Assembly (NCBI GenBank): GCA_019414205.1
Contig: DXML01000003.1
Location: forward strand, 78,144 to 142,143
Reading direction: 5' to 3'
Source of the DNA: Collinsella sp.
Lineage (GTDB): Bacteria > Actinomycetota > Coriobacteriia > Coriobacteriales > Coriobacteriaceae
Length of the DNA: 64,000 nucleotides
Below, piece by piece: positions 43,847 through 53,495 of the stretch; within the stretch, counting starts at the first letter, position 1; each line of letters opens with the position of its first letter. Position numbers and translations under genes: made by a program. The notes under the pieces are model-generated. The model had not been told where the DNA came from, did not search any database, and saw only the letters and a program-made list of their open reading frames with translations.

Positions 43847-46036
43847 CTAGATTAATTTAGTTGACTCCAGCTTTTCGATGATCCAGTCGTTGGCTTTGAT
43901 GACCGGACGGCGGAAGACGACGCCCAGGGCCAGCGACGGAATCAGATAGCTCGCCAGAATGCCCAGCTCAGCCCAGTACTCCATATGGTAGGCGCCAGCC
44001 ATGGCGGCATGCATGGCGTTGATGCCGTGAGTAAACGGCAGGAACGGATAGATCGCCTGGAACACGGGGCCGGTCATCTCGATGGGGAACGTGCCGCCCG
44101 AACCGCCGACCTGCATGACCAGCAGCACGACGGCGAGGGCCTTACCGATATCGCCAAACGATACCGTAAGCGTGTAGACGATATTGGAGAACACGAGACT
44201 CGCGACCCAGCCCGCCAGCACAAACTGCAGCGGGTTGTCGCACTGAATGCCAAAGAACAGAATGTCGCCCGCGCACACGAGCGTTGCCTGCAGCAGGGCC
44301 AAACCGCCAAAGAACAGGTAACGGCCCAGATAGATCTCGTGCAGGCGTACGGGGATGAGCTCGTCGATGAGCTCGTCGTCGACCGAGACCTTCATCATGG
44401 CCGCCAGTACGATTGAGCCGACCCAGAGCGACAGAATCGTGTAGAACGGCGCCATGGCAGAGCCGTAATTGCGAATCGGATAGACCGGCTTGCGGTCGAG
44501 CGCGACGGGGCCGGAAAGCGACACGGCCAGGCCCTCGGGGTCGTTGCCGATCATCGTCTTGATCGTCGCCAGGTCACCCGACATCAGGGCGCCGTCGAGC
44601 TCGTCCTTGAACGCGCTGATCTTGTCCGATGCCTCACCCAGCTGATCGGAAGCCTTGTTGACGAGCCTTGCAGCCTTGGAGAGGCCCTTCGCGAGCGAAC
44701 CGGAGGCGTCGGTCAGACCGCTCACGGCGCTATCCAAATCACCCGAGATACCGTTCAGGGAATTCAGAACGCCCGAAATGGTCTTCTTGAGCTCCTTGGC
44801 CTTAACCGAAAACGTGGAATCGTAGTCGGACTTGGCACCCGAGATACCCGCCTTGGCATCGGCGATGGCCTGGTCGACCTCGGCACGCGTGCTGTTGACC
44901 TCTGCCATGCTGTCGGAAAGGGACTTTGCGGTTGCCCTCAGGTCGTTGGCGTTGTTGCGGTACTCAACGGCGATTCTGCCCAGCGACGTCGCGGCGGACT
45001 TGAGGCCGTCTTTGAGCTTGTCATCGCTCACCTGGTCGGCAAGGCTGCGGAGCTGATCGACCATCGCATCGATATCCTTGGCGCGCGCATCGAGGGCCGC
45101 AGCGGCATCGTTGAGTTGGGACACCGTAAGGTCCACATGCTGGTTTGCGGTGTCGAATGCCTTCGCAAGCTCGGCGGATACGTTGTCGAACGAGCCCGCG
45201 CTTCCGTCAATCGCCGCGTCAACGGCATCGTTGGCGGCCTTCAGCGCTTCTTTGGAATCGCTCATACCGCTCTTGGCATGCTCCATCAGCTGCTTAGTCG
45301 ACTCATCGACCGTGCCCGTCTGCTTGAGCATACCGCCCGCCGACGTCAGCGAATCGGACGTGGAACTCAAAATGCCCGCCAGCGACGTCGCGCTGGCCTG
45401 AACGTCTTGCAGGTCCTCGACCGAATCGCCCAGCGTCGAGGACAGGTTGGCGATAAAGTTGCTCACCTGGTCGGTACTCATATAGTCGAGCAGGCTGGAC
45501 ACGGTCTTAAGGCCGATGGTCGTGATGGTCTTGGTAAAGGTCTCGTTGACCTGACTCTGGACGGCGCTCGAGCCCTTTTCAGTCACGATCTGTGCGATGG
45601 CGTTAGCCTTCTGGTTCTCGTAGAACTCGATATCGGCGTGCTTCACCTCGGTCGAGAAAAGCGTCATCATGTCGGCGCTAAACGTTTTAGGGATAACGAC
45701 GGCAGCGTAGTACGCGCCCGACTTGACGCCATCGATGGCCTTATCGCGATCGTTGAGCACAACCCAGTCGAAGTTCTCGTTGCCGCGCAGGGTGGCGGTT
45801 ACGTTTTCGCCCACGTTGACCTCGACGGGAATCAGATCGCTCTCGTAACCCTCATCAGTGTTGACCACGGCGATCTTAAGGTTGCCGGTGTTGCCGTACG
45901 GATCCCAGCTTCCGGCGATGTTAAACCATGCATAGAGACATGGCACGATGATCAGGCCCATCACGACGACCATGCCGATCACGGAGCGAGACACGTTTTG
46001 GACATCGCGCTTAAACAGGTGCAGGATGTTTTTCAT
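43847..46036 (-). CDS. YhgE/Pip-domain membrane protein (downstream copy)
   Basis: 729 residues. The N-terminal YhgE/Pip domain (membrane helix 15-40; LYAWFNIAGSWDPYGNTGNL, VKSGAYYAAVVIPKTFS) is followed by about 300 residues of helical, Ala/Ser/Asp-rich coiled-coil-like sequence. An ABC-2-type block of six helices forms the C-terminus (YPIRNYGSAMAPFYTILSLW, ARVMLQVGGSGGTFPIEM-like segment). The family includes the phage infection protein Pip and exporters near MmpL or type VII systems. Its start abuts the stop of the upstream copy with GGAGGTGAGG as ribosome site. Substrate unknown. Confidence 0.88.
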   Translation of the reverse strand: MKNILHLFKRDVQNVSRSVIGMVVVMGLIIVPCLYAWFNIAGSWDPYGNTGNLKIAVVNTDEGYESDLIPVEVNVGENVTATLRGNENFDWVVLNDRDKAIDGVKSGAYYAAVVIPKTFSADMMTLFSTEVKHADIEFYENQKANAIAQIVTEKGSSAVQSQVNETFTKTITTIGLKTVSSLLDYMSTDQVSNFIANLSSTLGDSVEDLQDVQASATSLAGILSSTSDSLTSAGGMLKQTGTVDESTKQLMEHAKSGMSDSKEALKAANDAVDAAIDGSAGSFDNVSAELAKAFDTANQHVDLTVSQLNDAAAALDARAKDIDAMVDQLRSLADQVSDDKLKDGLKSAATSLGRIAVEYRNNANDLRATAKSLSDSMAEVNSTRAEVDQAIADAKAGISGAKSDYDSTFSVKAKELKKTISGVLNSLNGISGDLDSAVSGLTDASGSLAKGLSKAARLVNKASDQLGEASDKISAFKDELDGALMSGDLATIKTMIGNDPEGLAVSLSGPVALDRKPVYPIRNYGSAMAPFYTILSLWVGSIVLAAMMKVSVDDELIDELIPVRLHEIYLGRYLFFGGLALLQATLVCAGDILFFGIQCDNPLQFVLAGWVASLVFSNIVYTLTVSFGDIGKALAVVLLVMQVGGSGGTFPIEMTGPVFQAIYPFLPFTHGINAMHAAMAGAYHMEYWAELGILASYLIPSLALGVVFRRPVIKANDWIIEKLESTKLI

Positions 46037-48826
46037 TTATGCCTCACCTCCTTTAGAGTGCTTGCCAAGCGAGGTGGTGTCCCCGTCGTTTCCGTTTACG
46101 TTGTCAGCGCCATCGGCATCTTGAGCCTTACGATGCGCACCGATATGCGACAGACGGCTCGTAGGCTGTTCGCCTCCCTTGGCGCCACGCTCGCTGGCGT
46201 TGAGACCAAACATGCGACGGGCGGCAGGGATGGCAGCCGTGTGCTCGCGCATCTCGCGGCGAAGGTCCTCGTCCGAAAGCGCCGAGATACGCATCTGGGT
46301 ATTGAGGCTCGCACGGATGTATTCGATGTTGATGAGCCAGCCGCAGATGGCGATAACCGAAATGATCCAGATAACGAGCAGGATGATCTTGCCGTTATTG
46401 TCGATATCGAGCACCGTCGAAAGCACAAAGAGCAGAACCTGCACGCCTACCACGGCGGCAAAACCGCCCTTGATGTAGTACGGGTAGCGATGCTCAAACG
46501 CCACGGCATGATCGAGCAGCTCGCGACGGTACGAATCCGAATCGAGCATGACGCGCATGGCCGTGCGCAGCGAATAGCGCTGGCGCGGCAGGTCGTTGGA
46601 CTCGCAGATCATGAGGCCCGTCGTGGAAAGCTGCTTGTCAAAGAGCAGGTTGAGGTTGAGCAGCAGCGGACGCAGCTGCAAGCCAATAAAGAGTGCGATG
46701 GCAAGGAACACGCCCAGGATGCACAGGTTGAACAGGTAGCTGAACGAATACATGCCACCGACGGTCTCGCGCAGCAGGTTGATGCCATAGGTGAAGGGCA
46801 GCAGCGGATGCAGCCATTGGAAGAAGCCGGGCATCATCTCGATGGGATACATGCCCGACGAGCCGGGGATCTGCACAATGACGAGGATGACGCCAATGGC
46901 TTTACCGATATGCTTAAACGTGGTGGACAGCGCATAGATGATGTTGACGTAGGTGAACGAAATAGCGATGCCGCCCAGTACAAAGAGCAGCGGATTGACG
47001 CACTGAACGCCAATGACCAGGTCGCCCACCGTAACGATAATGGCCTGGAACGCGCCCAGGATCACCAGCAGCAGCCAGCGGCCAAAGTAGCCCTGACGCG
47101 CCGTAAAGCTACCGATGCCCTCGCGGTCGACCTCGAGTTTATAGATAGCGATGAGCACATAGCCGCCTACCCACAGCGCCAGATTGGTGTAGAAGGGCGC
47201 GATGCCCGAGCCAAAGCTCTTGACCGGATAGATTGACTTGGACGTCAGCTCAACCGGAGATGCCATGAAATCTGCCACGTCATTGACGTCGACGTCCATG
47301 AGGTCGGCTAACTCGCCCATAGACTCAGAGGTCTGCAGCGCCGCAATGTCATTGGCGGCGGTCGCGAGCTTGTCCTGAACCTTGGCAAGGGAGGCGTCGG
47401 TTTGGGACAGCGTGGTCTTTGCCTGCTTGAGCGTGGCGTCGAGCTGCGCCAGCGTGCCGCGCGCGCTCGCTATCGTGGGGGTCATACCCGACACAATGCC
47501 GGTCAAATCGCCCGAAACGGCGGCAAAGGAGTCAAGCGCGCTCGAAGCCTTCGGAAGTGCGTTCTGACCCAGATCGGTCTGAGCCTGACCGAGGCTAGCC
47601 GTACCAGTCTGAATTGCCGCGTTGAGTGCGTTGCTCGCGTTCGAGATTGCCGTAGCGTCGTTTGCCATGGCGCTCGACTGTGCAGAAAGGCCATCCTTGA
47701 TGCTCTGCAGCTTCTGGTTTTGCTCGCGAAGCGAATCGATGGTCGATACAATGCGCGCGTCAATTTCCTCGGAACCTGTCGACGTGTCATTAACGAGAAT
47801 CTCCAAGTGCCCGATAACGGCCTTATTGTGATCGATCGTCGCCTGGAGAGACTCGAGCGAGTTGTCGATGCGGGTGGTCGTAGATGTGACCGTACCCGTT
47901 AGCTTGCCAATCGCAGCGTTCGCGGAGGCTGACGTCTTGGTGAGTGCAAGGCTACCTTCCGAGAGTGCCTTGGAGAGCGAGGTGATAGAGTTGCCCGCCG
48001 TGGCGCGAGCCTCGCCCAGCAGGTCGTTGCCCTGGGAGATTGCCTGCGTCAGCGACGGTGCCTGACCTTGCAAGCCGGCAAGCGCCGCATCAGCCGAGGC
48101 GATAGCGCCACTCGTCTTATCGATGGCGGCATTCATATCGCCAATCGAATCGCGCACCTCACCCAAGGTGTCGGATGCCTCGGACACCGAACTTGTCAGC
48201 GAGTCCTGAGTCTGGGTTGCCTTGTCCTTTAAATCGATGCCGGCATCCTTGGCGATGCCCGCTACGGTCTCGCCCACCGTGGAGACAAACTCCGAGTTGA
48301 TCTGCTCCTCGATGGTGTTGGCACCGGTATCGGTAACCTTGGGCGCAATGGCGCTCTTTTTCTCGTTGACGTAATAGGTCAGCTTAGGCTGATGGTAATT
48401 GCCATCGAGCATCGAGACGAGATTGTCGGAGAAGTTCTTGGGGATTACAATCGCCGCGTAGTATTCCCCGCTCTCGACGCCCTCTTTGGCATCGGCAGCC
48501 GAGTCGACGAAGGTCCAGCCCAGCCGATCGTTTTCCTTGAGCTGGTCGACCACCTTATCGCCCGCATTGAGCTCGCCCACTAGGTCGTTCTGGGTGCCCT
48601 GATCGTTGTTGGCGATAGCGATTTTAATGCCCTGGGTGTTTCCATATGGATCCCAGTTAGCCACGATGTTGTACCAAGCGTACAGCGAGGGGATAACGCA
48701 CACGCCCAGGGTAACCACCAAGGCGACGGGGTTCACAAGCAGTCGCTTAATGTCGCGCTTGAATATCGCAAAGGAGACCTTTGCATCGGATAGTTTGCTG
48801 CCGAGACTCACGCTTGGACCATCCAT
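46037..48826 (-). CDS. YhgE/Pip-domain membrane protein (upstream copy)
   Basis: 929 residues with the same plan as the downstream copy: an N-terminal domain with LYAWYNIVANWDPYGNTQG and VESGEYYAAIVIPKNFS, a coiled-coil-like middle (about 170-480) and a C-terminal ABC-2 block (SFGSGIAPFYTNLALWVGGY, VIVQIPGSSGMYPIEMMPGF). It carries about 200 extra residues at the end with two more helices and a charged tail. Together the two probably form a heteromeric membrane complex. The ATG has only a weak ribosome site. The 5' neighbour spacer holds repeats. Confidence 0.88.
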   Translation of the reverse strand: MDGPSVSLGSKLSDAKVSFAIFKRDIKRLLVNPVALVVTLGVCVIPSLYAWYNIVANWDPYGNTQGIKIAIANNDQGTQNDLVGELNAGDKVVDQLKENDRLGWTFVDSAADAKEGVESGEYYAAIVIPKNFSDNLVSMLDGNYHQPKLTYYVNEKKSAIAPKVTDTGANTIEEQINSEFVSTVGETVAGIAKDAGIDLKDKATQTQDSLTSSVSEASDTLGEVRDSIGDMNAAIDKTSGAIASADAALAGLQGQAPSLTQAISQGNDLLGEARATAGNSITSLSKALSEGSLALTKTSASANAAIGKLTGTVTSTTTRIDNSLESLQATIDHNKAVIGHLEILVNDTSTGSEEIDARIVSTIDSLREQNQKLQSIKDGLSAQSSAMANDATAISNASNALNAAIQTGTASLGQAQTDLGQNALPKASSALDSFAAVSGDLTGIVSGMTPTIASARGTLAQLDATLKQAKTTLSQTDASLAKVQDKLATAANDIAALQTSESMGELADLMDVDVNDVADFMASPVELTSKSIYPVKSFGSGIAPFYTNLALWVGGYVLIAIYKLEVDREGIGSFTARQGYFGRWLLLVILGAFQAIIVTVGDLVIGVQCVNPLLFVLGGIAISFTYVNIIYALSTTFKHIGKAIGVILVIVQIPGSSGMYPIEMMPGFFQWLHPLLPFTYGINLLRETVGGMYSFSYLFNLCILGVFLAIALFIGLQLRPLLLNLNLLFDKQLSTTGLMICESNDLPRQRYSLRTAMRVMLDSDSYRRELLDHAVAFEHRYPYYIKGGFAAVVGVQVLLFVLSTVLDIDNNGKIILLVIWIISVIAICGWLINIEYIRASLNTQMRISALSDEDLRREMREHTAAIPAARRMFGLNASERGAKGGEQPTSRLSHIGAHRKAQDADGADNVNGNDGDTTSLGKHSKGGEA

Positions 48827-49020
48827 CCTGTCGTTGAATCAAATCGTACTATCAACAACCATTGTACGTAGGCGCTTTAGCGTCTCGAAGCACAATGGTA
48901 TTGAGTTTTGCGGGTAGCAATATACTACGAAGATTAGTTAACGTACAGTTGTACAGTATCTCAAATTTCAGCAGGTCGCAAAACCACAACCCGCACAAAT
49001 TAACAATCCGAATAGTCATC

Positions 49021-49060
49021 GGGGGCGTTCTTAAACGACCAGTCAAACAAGAACGTCCCC
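49021..49060. repeat. Intergenic palindrome
   Basis: GGGGGCGTTCTT and AAGAACGTCCCC flank 16 nt. A half copy of the CCGTCCCC-GATC repeat follows at 49076-49093. No gene was found in 48827-49320. Confidence 0.5.
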
Positions 49061-49158
49061 AACGACCACTTTTTCTCCGTCCCCAAGGGATCATTATTGG
49101 ACCGTCGATGTTTTGGTAATGCCAGCGAGCGGTCACCAGAGCGAACAAATTGGCATGA

Positions 49159-49199
49159 AAAGAGGACGGCATAGACCTTCTGGTCATGCCGTCCTCTTT
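49159..49199 (-). terminator. Terminator-like hairpin downstream of htpG
   Basis: AAAGAGGACGGCAT pairs with ATGCCGTCCTCTTT around 13 nt, followed by TTTTC on the minus strand; 122 nt after htpG. Confidence 0.65.
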
Positions 49200-49241
49200 G
49201 AATGACAAGTTGTCGCTCTGGTGCCCGCGCAGCGTCGGCTG

Positions 49242-49316
49242 GTCCGCCGTTCGTTAGAACGGCGGAACGAAGGGCAGCGTCGAGTAGTTACGCGGTTCGT
49301 AGAACCGCGTAACTAC
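49242..49316. repeat. Two short perfect palindromes after htpG
   Basis: CCGCCGTTC-gtta-GAACGGCGG (49242-49263) and GTAGTTACGCGGTTC-gta-GAACCGCGTAACTAC (49284-49316). Both end in a GTTC-GTxx-GAAC apex but differ in the rest of the stem. No T-tract. Confidence 0.6.
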
Positions 49317-49320
49317 CAAA

Positions 49321-51345
49321 CTACATAAGTTCGCAAACAGCTGCTGCGAAGGCAACGGGGTCCTCGGGGAGGATGCCCTCGACCAGCAGGGCCTGATCGT
49401 AGAGCAAGCCGGAATACTGCTTGATCTTATCGGCGTCGCCTGCCTTCTGGGCAGCGACAAGCTTGTCAAAGACCGGGTGCTTGGCGTTGAGCTCGAGCAC
49501 GCGCTGGCTCTTGGGCATGCCGTCGGGCGCGCCCTCGGGTCCCTTCTGGAGCACCTTCTCCATCTCGAGCGAAAGCGGACCCTCGGTGGTGATGCAAGCG
49601 GGGGCATCGGTCAGGCGCGCGGAGACGGCAACTTTCTCGACCTTGTCACCGAGCGCCTCCTTCATAGCGCTAAAGAGGTCCTCGTTTTCCTTGGTGGCGT
49701 CCTCGGCCTCCTTCTTCTCGTCCTCGGTCGCCAGATCAAGATCGCCAGTCGCGACGTTCTTGAGCTCCAGGTGACGATCCTCGACCTCGGGCTCGGCACC
49801 GTCGGCAACGGCCTTCTCGGCAGCCTCGCGGGCGGCGTCGTCCTCGTAGATCTTAGGCATATCGGCGGCAACGTACTCACGCATAGCCTGGAACGTGAAC
49901 TCATCCACATCCTGCGTCAGCAACAGCACGTCATAGCCGCGGTCGAGCACACCCTTTACCACGGGCATCTTGGCCAAGCGCTCACGCGAGTCGCCGGCGG
50001 CGTAGTAGATGGCCTTCTGATCCCTGGGCATGCCCTTGGCATACTCGGCCAGGGTAATCATCTTCTGCTCCTTGGCAGACCAGAACAGTAGCAGGTCGGC
50101 GAGCTCATCGGCCTTCATGCCATAGCTCGAGTAGATGCCGTACTTAAGACCGCGGCCAAAGTTCTCAAAGAACTTCTCGTATGCCTCGCGGTCGTTGTCG
50201 CGCATATCCTCAAGATCGGCGGTAATCTTCTTCTCCACGCGCTTGGCGATGGCCTTGAGCTGACGGTTCTGCTGCAGCGTCTCACGCGAGATGTTGAGCG
50301 ACACGTCGGCAGAATCCACGACGCCGCGGACAAAGTTGTAGTAGTCGGGCAGCAGGTCGTCGCACTTCTCCATAATCAGCACGTTGGAGCTGTAGAGCGC
50401 CAGGCCCTTCTCGTAGTCCTTGCTGTACAGATCGAACGGGGCGCGGCCCGGCACAAACAGCAGCGCATCGTACTCAAGCGTACCCTCGGCATGGAAGCTG
50501 ATAGTGCGCGCGGGATCGTCAAAGTCGTGGAACGTGGACTTGTAGAACTCGTTGTAATCCTTCTGCTCAACGTCGGAGCTGCGCTTTTTCCAAATCGGCG
50601 TCATGGAGTTGATGGTCTCGAGCTCCTGGTAGTCCTCGTACTCGGGCTTGTAGTCGTCGCCGGCGTCCTCGGGCTTGGGTTTCTGGCGGCTCTTGCTCAC
50701 CATCATCTGAATCGGGTAGCGCACATAGTTGCTGTACTGCTGAATCAGGCTCTTGAGGCCCCACTCGGTCAGGAAGCGATCGTAGGTCTCGGCCTCGCCG
50801 TCGGCGTCGAGCTTCTCGTTCTCGCGCAGCGTCAGGATGACATCGGTGCCGTGCTCGGCGCGCTCGCCGTCTTCGATGGTGTAACCCTCAAGACCATCAG
50901 ACTCCCACACGTGAGCGGTGTCCTCGCCATAGGCGCGGCTGACAACCTTTACGTGGCTGGCAACCATAAAGGCAGAGTAGAAGCCCACGCCAAACTGACC
51001 GATGATGTCGACATCGGAACCCTGCTGCTCGGCGTTCTCAGTCTTAAACTCCTCGGAGCCGGAATGGGCGATGGTGCCCAGGTTGCGCTCGAGCTCCTCG
51101 GCGGTCATGCCGATACCGTTATCCGAAATGGTGATGGTACGGGCATCTTTATCAAAGGAAACACGGATGGCCAGGTCGCCCTGGTCGAGCTTGACACTCG
51201 GATCCTGCAGGCTCTTAAAGTTGAGCTTGTCGACGGCATCGCTCGCGTTGGAGATAAGCTCGCGCAGGAAGATTTCCTTATTGGTGTAGATGGAGTTGAT
51301 CATGAGGTCGAGCAGTTTTTTGCTCTCGGTCTTAAATTGACGCAT
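49321..51345 (-). CDS. htpG: Molecular chaperone HtpG (Hsp90)
   Basis: 674 residues. The N-terminal GHKL ATPase motifs are clear (LRELISNASDAVDKL, SDNGIGMT, GQFGVGFYSAFMVA), then the middle domain (DVSLNISRETLQQNRQLK) and C-terminal dimerisation domain. It assists folding of client proteins under stress. It carries an acidic insertion at about 520-570, rich in Glu, Asp and Lys. AAAGGA precedes the ATG. No CIRCE or HAIR stress operator was seen upstream. Confidence 0.97.
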   Translation of the reverse strand: MRQFKTESKKLLDLMINSIYTNKEIFLRELISNASDAVDKLNFKSLQDPSVKLDQGDLAIRVSFDKDARTITISDNGIGMTAEELERNLGTIAHSGSEEFKTENAEQQGSDVDIIGQFGVGFYSAFMVASHVKVVSRAYGEDTAHVWESDGLEGYTIEDGERAEHGTDVILTLRENEKLDADGEAETYDRFLTEWGLKSLIQQYSNYVRYPIQMMVSKSRQKPKPEDAGDDYKPEYEDYQELETINSMTPIWKKRSSDVEQKDYNEFYKSTFHDFDDPARTISFHAEGTLEYDALLFVPGRAPFDLYSKDYEKGLALYSSNVLIMEKCDDLLPDYYNFVRGVVDSADVSLNISRETLQQNRQLKAIAKRVEKKITADLEDMRDNDREAYEKFFENFGRGLKYGIYSSYGMKADELADLLLFWSAKEQKMITLAEYAKGMPRDQKAIYYAAGDSRERLAKMPVVKGVLDRGYDVLLLTQDVDEFTFQAMREYVAADMPKIYEDDAAREAAEKAVADGAEPEVEDRHLELKNVATGDLDLATEDEKKEAEDATKENEDLFSAMKEALGDKVEKVAVSARLTDAPACITTEGPLSLEMEKVLQKGPEGAPDGMPKSQRVLELNAKHPVFDKLVAAQKAGDADKIKQYSGLLYDQALLVEGILPEDPVAFAAAVCELM

Positions 51346-51547
51346 GTGCAGTCCTTTCGCGCTACCCCCGTCCGCAAAAACGGCCCGGTTGCCCGAGCCG
51401 CATTGCAGACCTGCTATGTTCAGACTTAGATTTTATAACCCATTAGCGCGCATATATACATACGGAATCGAAAAACTGTATGTCCAAACGCTCTGATGCA
51501 CCAATTGCCAAGGAGTGTCCCCGACTGCCGGCAGGAAAGGAACGTCC

Positions 51548-52048
51548 CTATCTGCCATCTACGCGCTTGGCCATCCAAACATGGGGCTGGCCCTCGTCTT
51601 CGTAGTCCACCGGGGCAATCTGCGTGTAACCCGCCTTGGCATAGAGTGGTAGCACGTATTCCTGCGCGTGCAGCTTAATGAGCTTGGAGCCGGCATCACG
51701 CGCGCACGTATCACTGGCCTCGACAATCTTGCTCGCCAAACCGCGACGGCGCATGCTCGGCAGCACGGCCACGCGCCCCATAATGTAGGTCTCCCCCGCC
51801 GCGACGCCTTCGTCCAAGTCGCACGCCGGCAAAACTGGGGCTTCGGCATCTGCCGCGTACTCCAGTTCCTCGGGAAACACGCGCGAGCAGCCGGCAAGCT
51901 CGCCGTCTACATAGAGTGTCACATGAATGCAGTTCGGATCCTCGTCGATAGCGTCGAACTCATTCTCGTAGCCCTGCTCGTCCATAAAAACGACGCGGCG
52001 CACCAACGCCGCGTCGTCAAAGCATCCCGTCTTAAGTTGGATATCCAT
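51548..52048 (-). CDS. GNAT-family N-acetyltransferase
   Basis: 166 residues, one GNAT domain with the acetyl-CoA-binding segment GRVAVLPSMRRRGLASKIVE and a C-terminal AQEYVLPLYAKAGYTQIAP strand-turn. The layout is close to ElaA-like acetyltransferases. AAAGGG precedes the chosen ATG. Substrate unknown. It is encoded after the Cps phosphatase on the same strand with a 39-nt gap. Downstream spacer 51346-51547 shows only loose repeat words. Confidence 0.9.
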   Translation of the reverse strand: MDIQLKTGCFDDAALVRRVVFMDEQGYENEFDAIDEDPNCIHVTLYVDGELAGCSRVFPEELEYAADAEAPVLPACDLDEGVAAGETYIMGRVAVLPSMRRRGLASKIVEASDTCARDAGSKLIKLHAQEYVLPLYAKAGYTQIAPVDYEDEGQPHVWMAKRVDGR

Positions 52049-52087
52049 AGCTGCCCTTTCATTCAACGCGAACGTTAGGGACAGATT

Positions 52088-52738
52088 TTAGCGAAAATGA
52101 GCTCCGCGCACGCTAAACTTCGCGCGAGCCTTCGCCAGACAGTCGTAATGACCCACGTTATGGGCATCGCTCGCGATGAAGCTGTACAGGTTCTGATCGA
52201 ACAGGCGCTGTGCCGGCTTTTTCTCGCGACCAAAGCGACCGCCGGCAATAAAGTCCGCCGAAGCCTGCAGCTTGCAGCCCATATCGACCAGGCGCTCCGC
52301 CACGCTTACATCCTTTTGAACCGCACGATAGCGCTCAGGATGAGCGATGATCACCTGATAGCCACGGCACTGCAAATCGTAAATCGTGTTCTCGTACTCT
52401 CTAAACGCATACGCATCGGCATGCGTCGAAAGCTCGAGCAGAAACTCGTTGGTCCCATCGAAATGCAAGTGATCCGCGGCATCGATACCAAGCTCAACGA
52501 GCTTTCGATGGTTGACCTCGAAGCCCATCTGGAGCGGAAAACCGTCAGCGTTATCGCGCAGCAGCTCAAAGGCATCCCACATCTTGTCGTAATCAAAATA
52601 GGGATCACGGCAGTGAGGAGTGCAAACGATTCTGGTTACACCGGCCCGCTTGGCAGCCTCGAGCATCGCCAAGCTCTCTTCGAGATCGGCGGCGCCGTCG
52701 TCTACACCCGGCAAGATATGGCAATGAATGTCACGCAT
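52088..52738 (-). CDS. CpsB/CapC-family tyrosine-protein phosphatase (PHP type)
   Basis: 216 residues. The PHP metal motifs are DIHCHILPGVDDG, CTPHCRDPYFD, IAHPERY and ASDAHN, typical for the Mn-dependent phosphatase (CpsB, YwqE) that removes phosphate from the Tyr tail of the partner BY-kinase. AAGG precedes the start. It is the last gene of the cpsC-cpsD-cpsB set, 17 nt after cpsD. Confidence 0.93.
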   Translation of the reverse strand: MRDIHCHILPGVDDGAADLEESLAMLEAAKRAGVTRIVCTPHCRDPYFDYDKMWDAFELLRDNADGFPLQMGFEVNHRKLVELGIDAADHLHFDGTNEFLLELSTHADAYAFREYENTIYDLQCRGYQVIIAHPERYRAVQKDVSVAERLVDMGCKLQASADFIAGGRFGREKKPAQRLFDQNLYSFIASDAHNVGHYDCLAKARAKFSVRGAHFR

Positions 52739-52755
52739 AGGTCAGCCTTAATCAA

Positions 52756-53493
52756 CTAAACGTTTGCTCGGTTGGTGAAGATGCCCTTTTTGGAAGTGCC
52801 CTGATCGTCGGAGCCCTTCTTAACCTTCTTACCGTCCTTGGTGTAGTAAGAATAATAGTACTCGCTGGTCTCGGTCTCACAGTAATTCATGACGGTACCG
52901 ATGAGCTTGACCTTCTCGGACTTCTTAAGCTGGGCGATAGCGTTGAGCGCCTCTTCGCGCTTGGTAAAGTCCTCGCGCACCACGAACAGCGCGCCGTCGG
53001 TCAGGCTGGCAATCTCGGCAGCATCGATGAAGGTGCCGACCGGAGGAGCATCGAAGATGACGTACTGGAACTTAGCAGACAGTGCCTTGACCAGCTTGGC
53101 AAAGCGATGGGAGACGATGATGTCGGCAGGATTGGGAATATGCGGCTCGGCATCGAGGAAGTAGAAATTCTTCTGACCTGTCTCGACAATCGCCTGGTCG
53201 ATAGAAACCTGCTCGGACAGGACTGCATAGAGTCCGCCGCGGGAGCGGACGCCGAGCATATCGGCAAGGGACCTGCGACGCATATCAGCCTCGACCAGCA
53301 GGACACTCTTGCCGCTCGTGGCGATTGCCTGAGCAAGATTAATGGAAACCGTAGACTTGCCCTCGTTGGGAATCGAGGAGGTAACGGTGATGGTGCGAAT
53401 GGGGTCGTCCACGCTCGCAAAGCGGATGTTGGCCAGAAGGGTCTTGGCGGCATTCTGCACAACGAGCTTATCGGTGTTCTTTGCCTTAGCCAT
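52756..53493 (-). CDS. CpsD/CapB-family BY tyrosine kinase
   Basis: 245 residues. Walker A is SSIPNEGKSTVS, Walker A' LLVEADMRRRS and Walker B VIFDAPPVG. A C-terminal Tyr cluster (SEYYYSYYTKDG) is the autophosphorylation tail. It controls export or polymerisation of surface polysaccharide in partnership with the membrane adaptor encoded 2 nt upstream. AAAGGTGG precedes the ATG. The last 20 residues are Lys/Gly-rich. Confidence 0.94.
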   Translation of the reverse strand: MAKAKNTDKLVVQNAAKTLLANIRFASVDDPIRTITVTSSIPNEGKSTVSINLAQAIATSGKSVLLVEADMRRRSLADMLGVRSRGGLYAVLSEQVSIDQAIVETGQKNFYFLDAEPHIPNPADIIVSHRFAKLVKALSAKFQYVIFDAPPVGTFIDAAEIASLTDGALFVVREDFTKREEALNAIAQLKKSEKVKLIGTVMNYCETETSEYYYSYYTKDGKKVKKGSDDQGTSKKGIFTNRANV

Positions 53494-53495
53494 GC

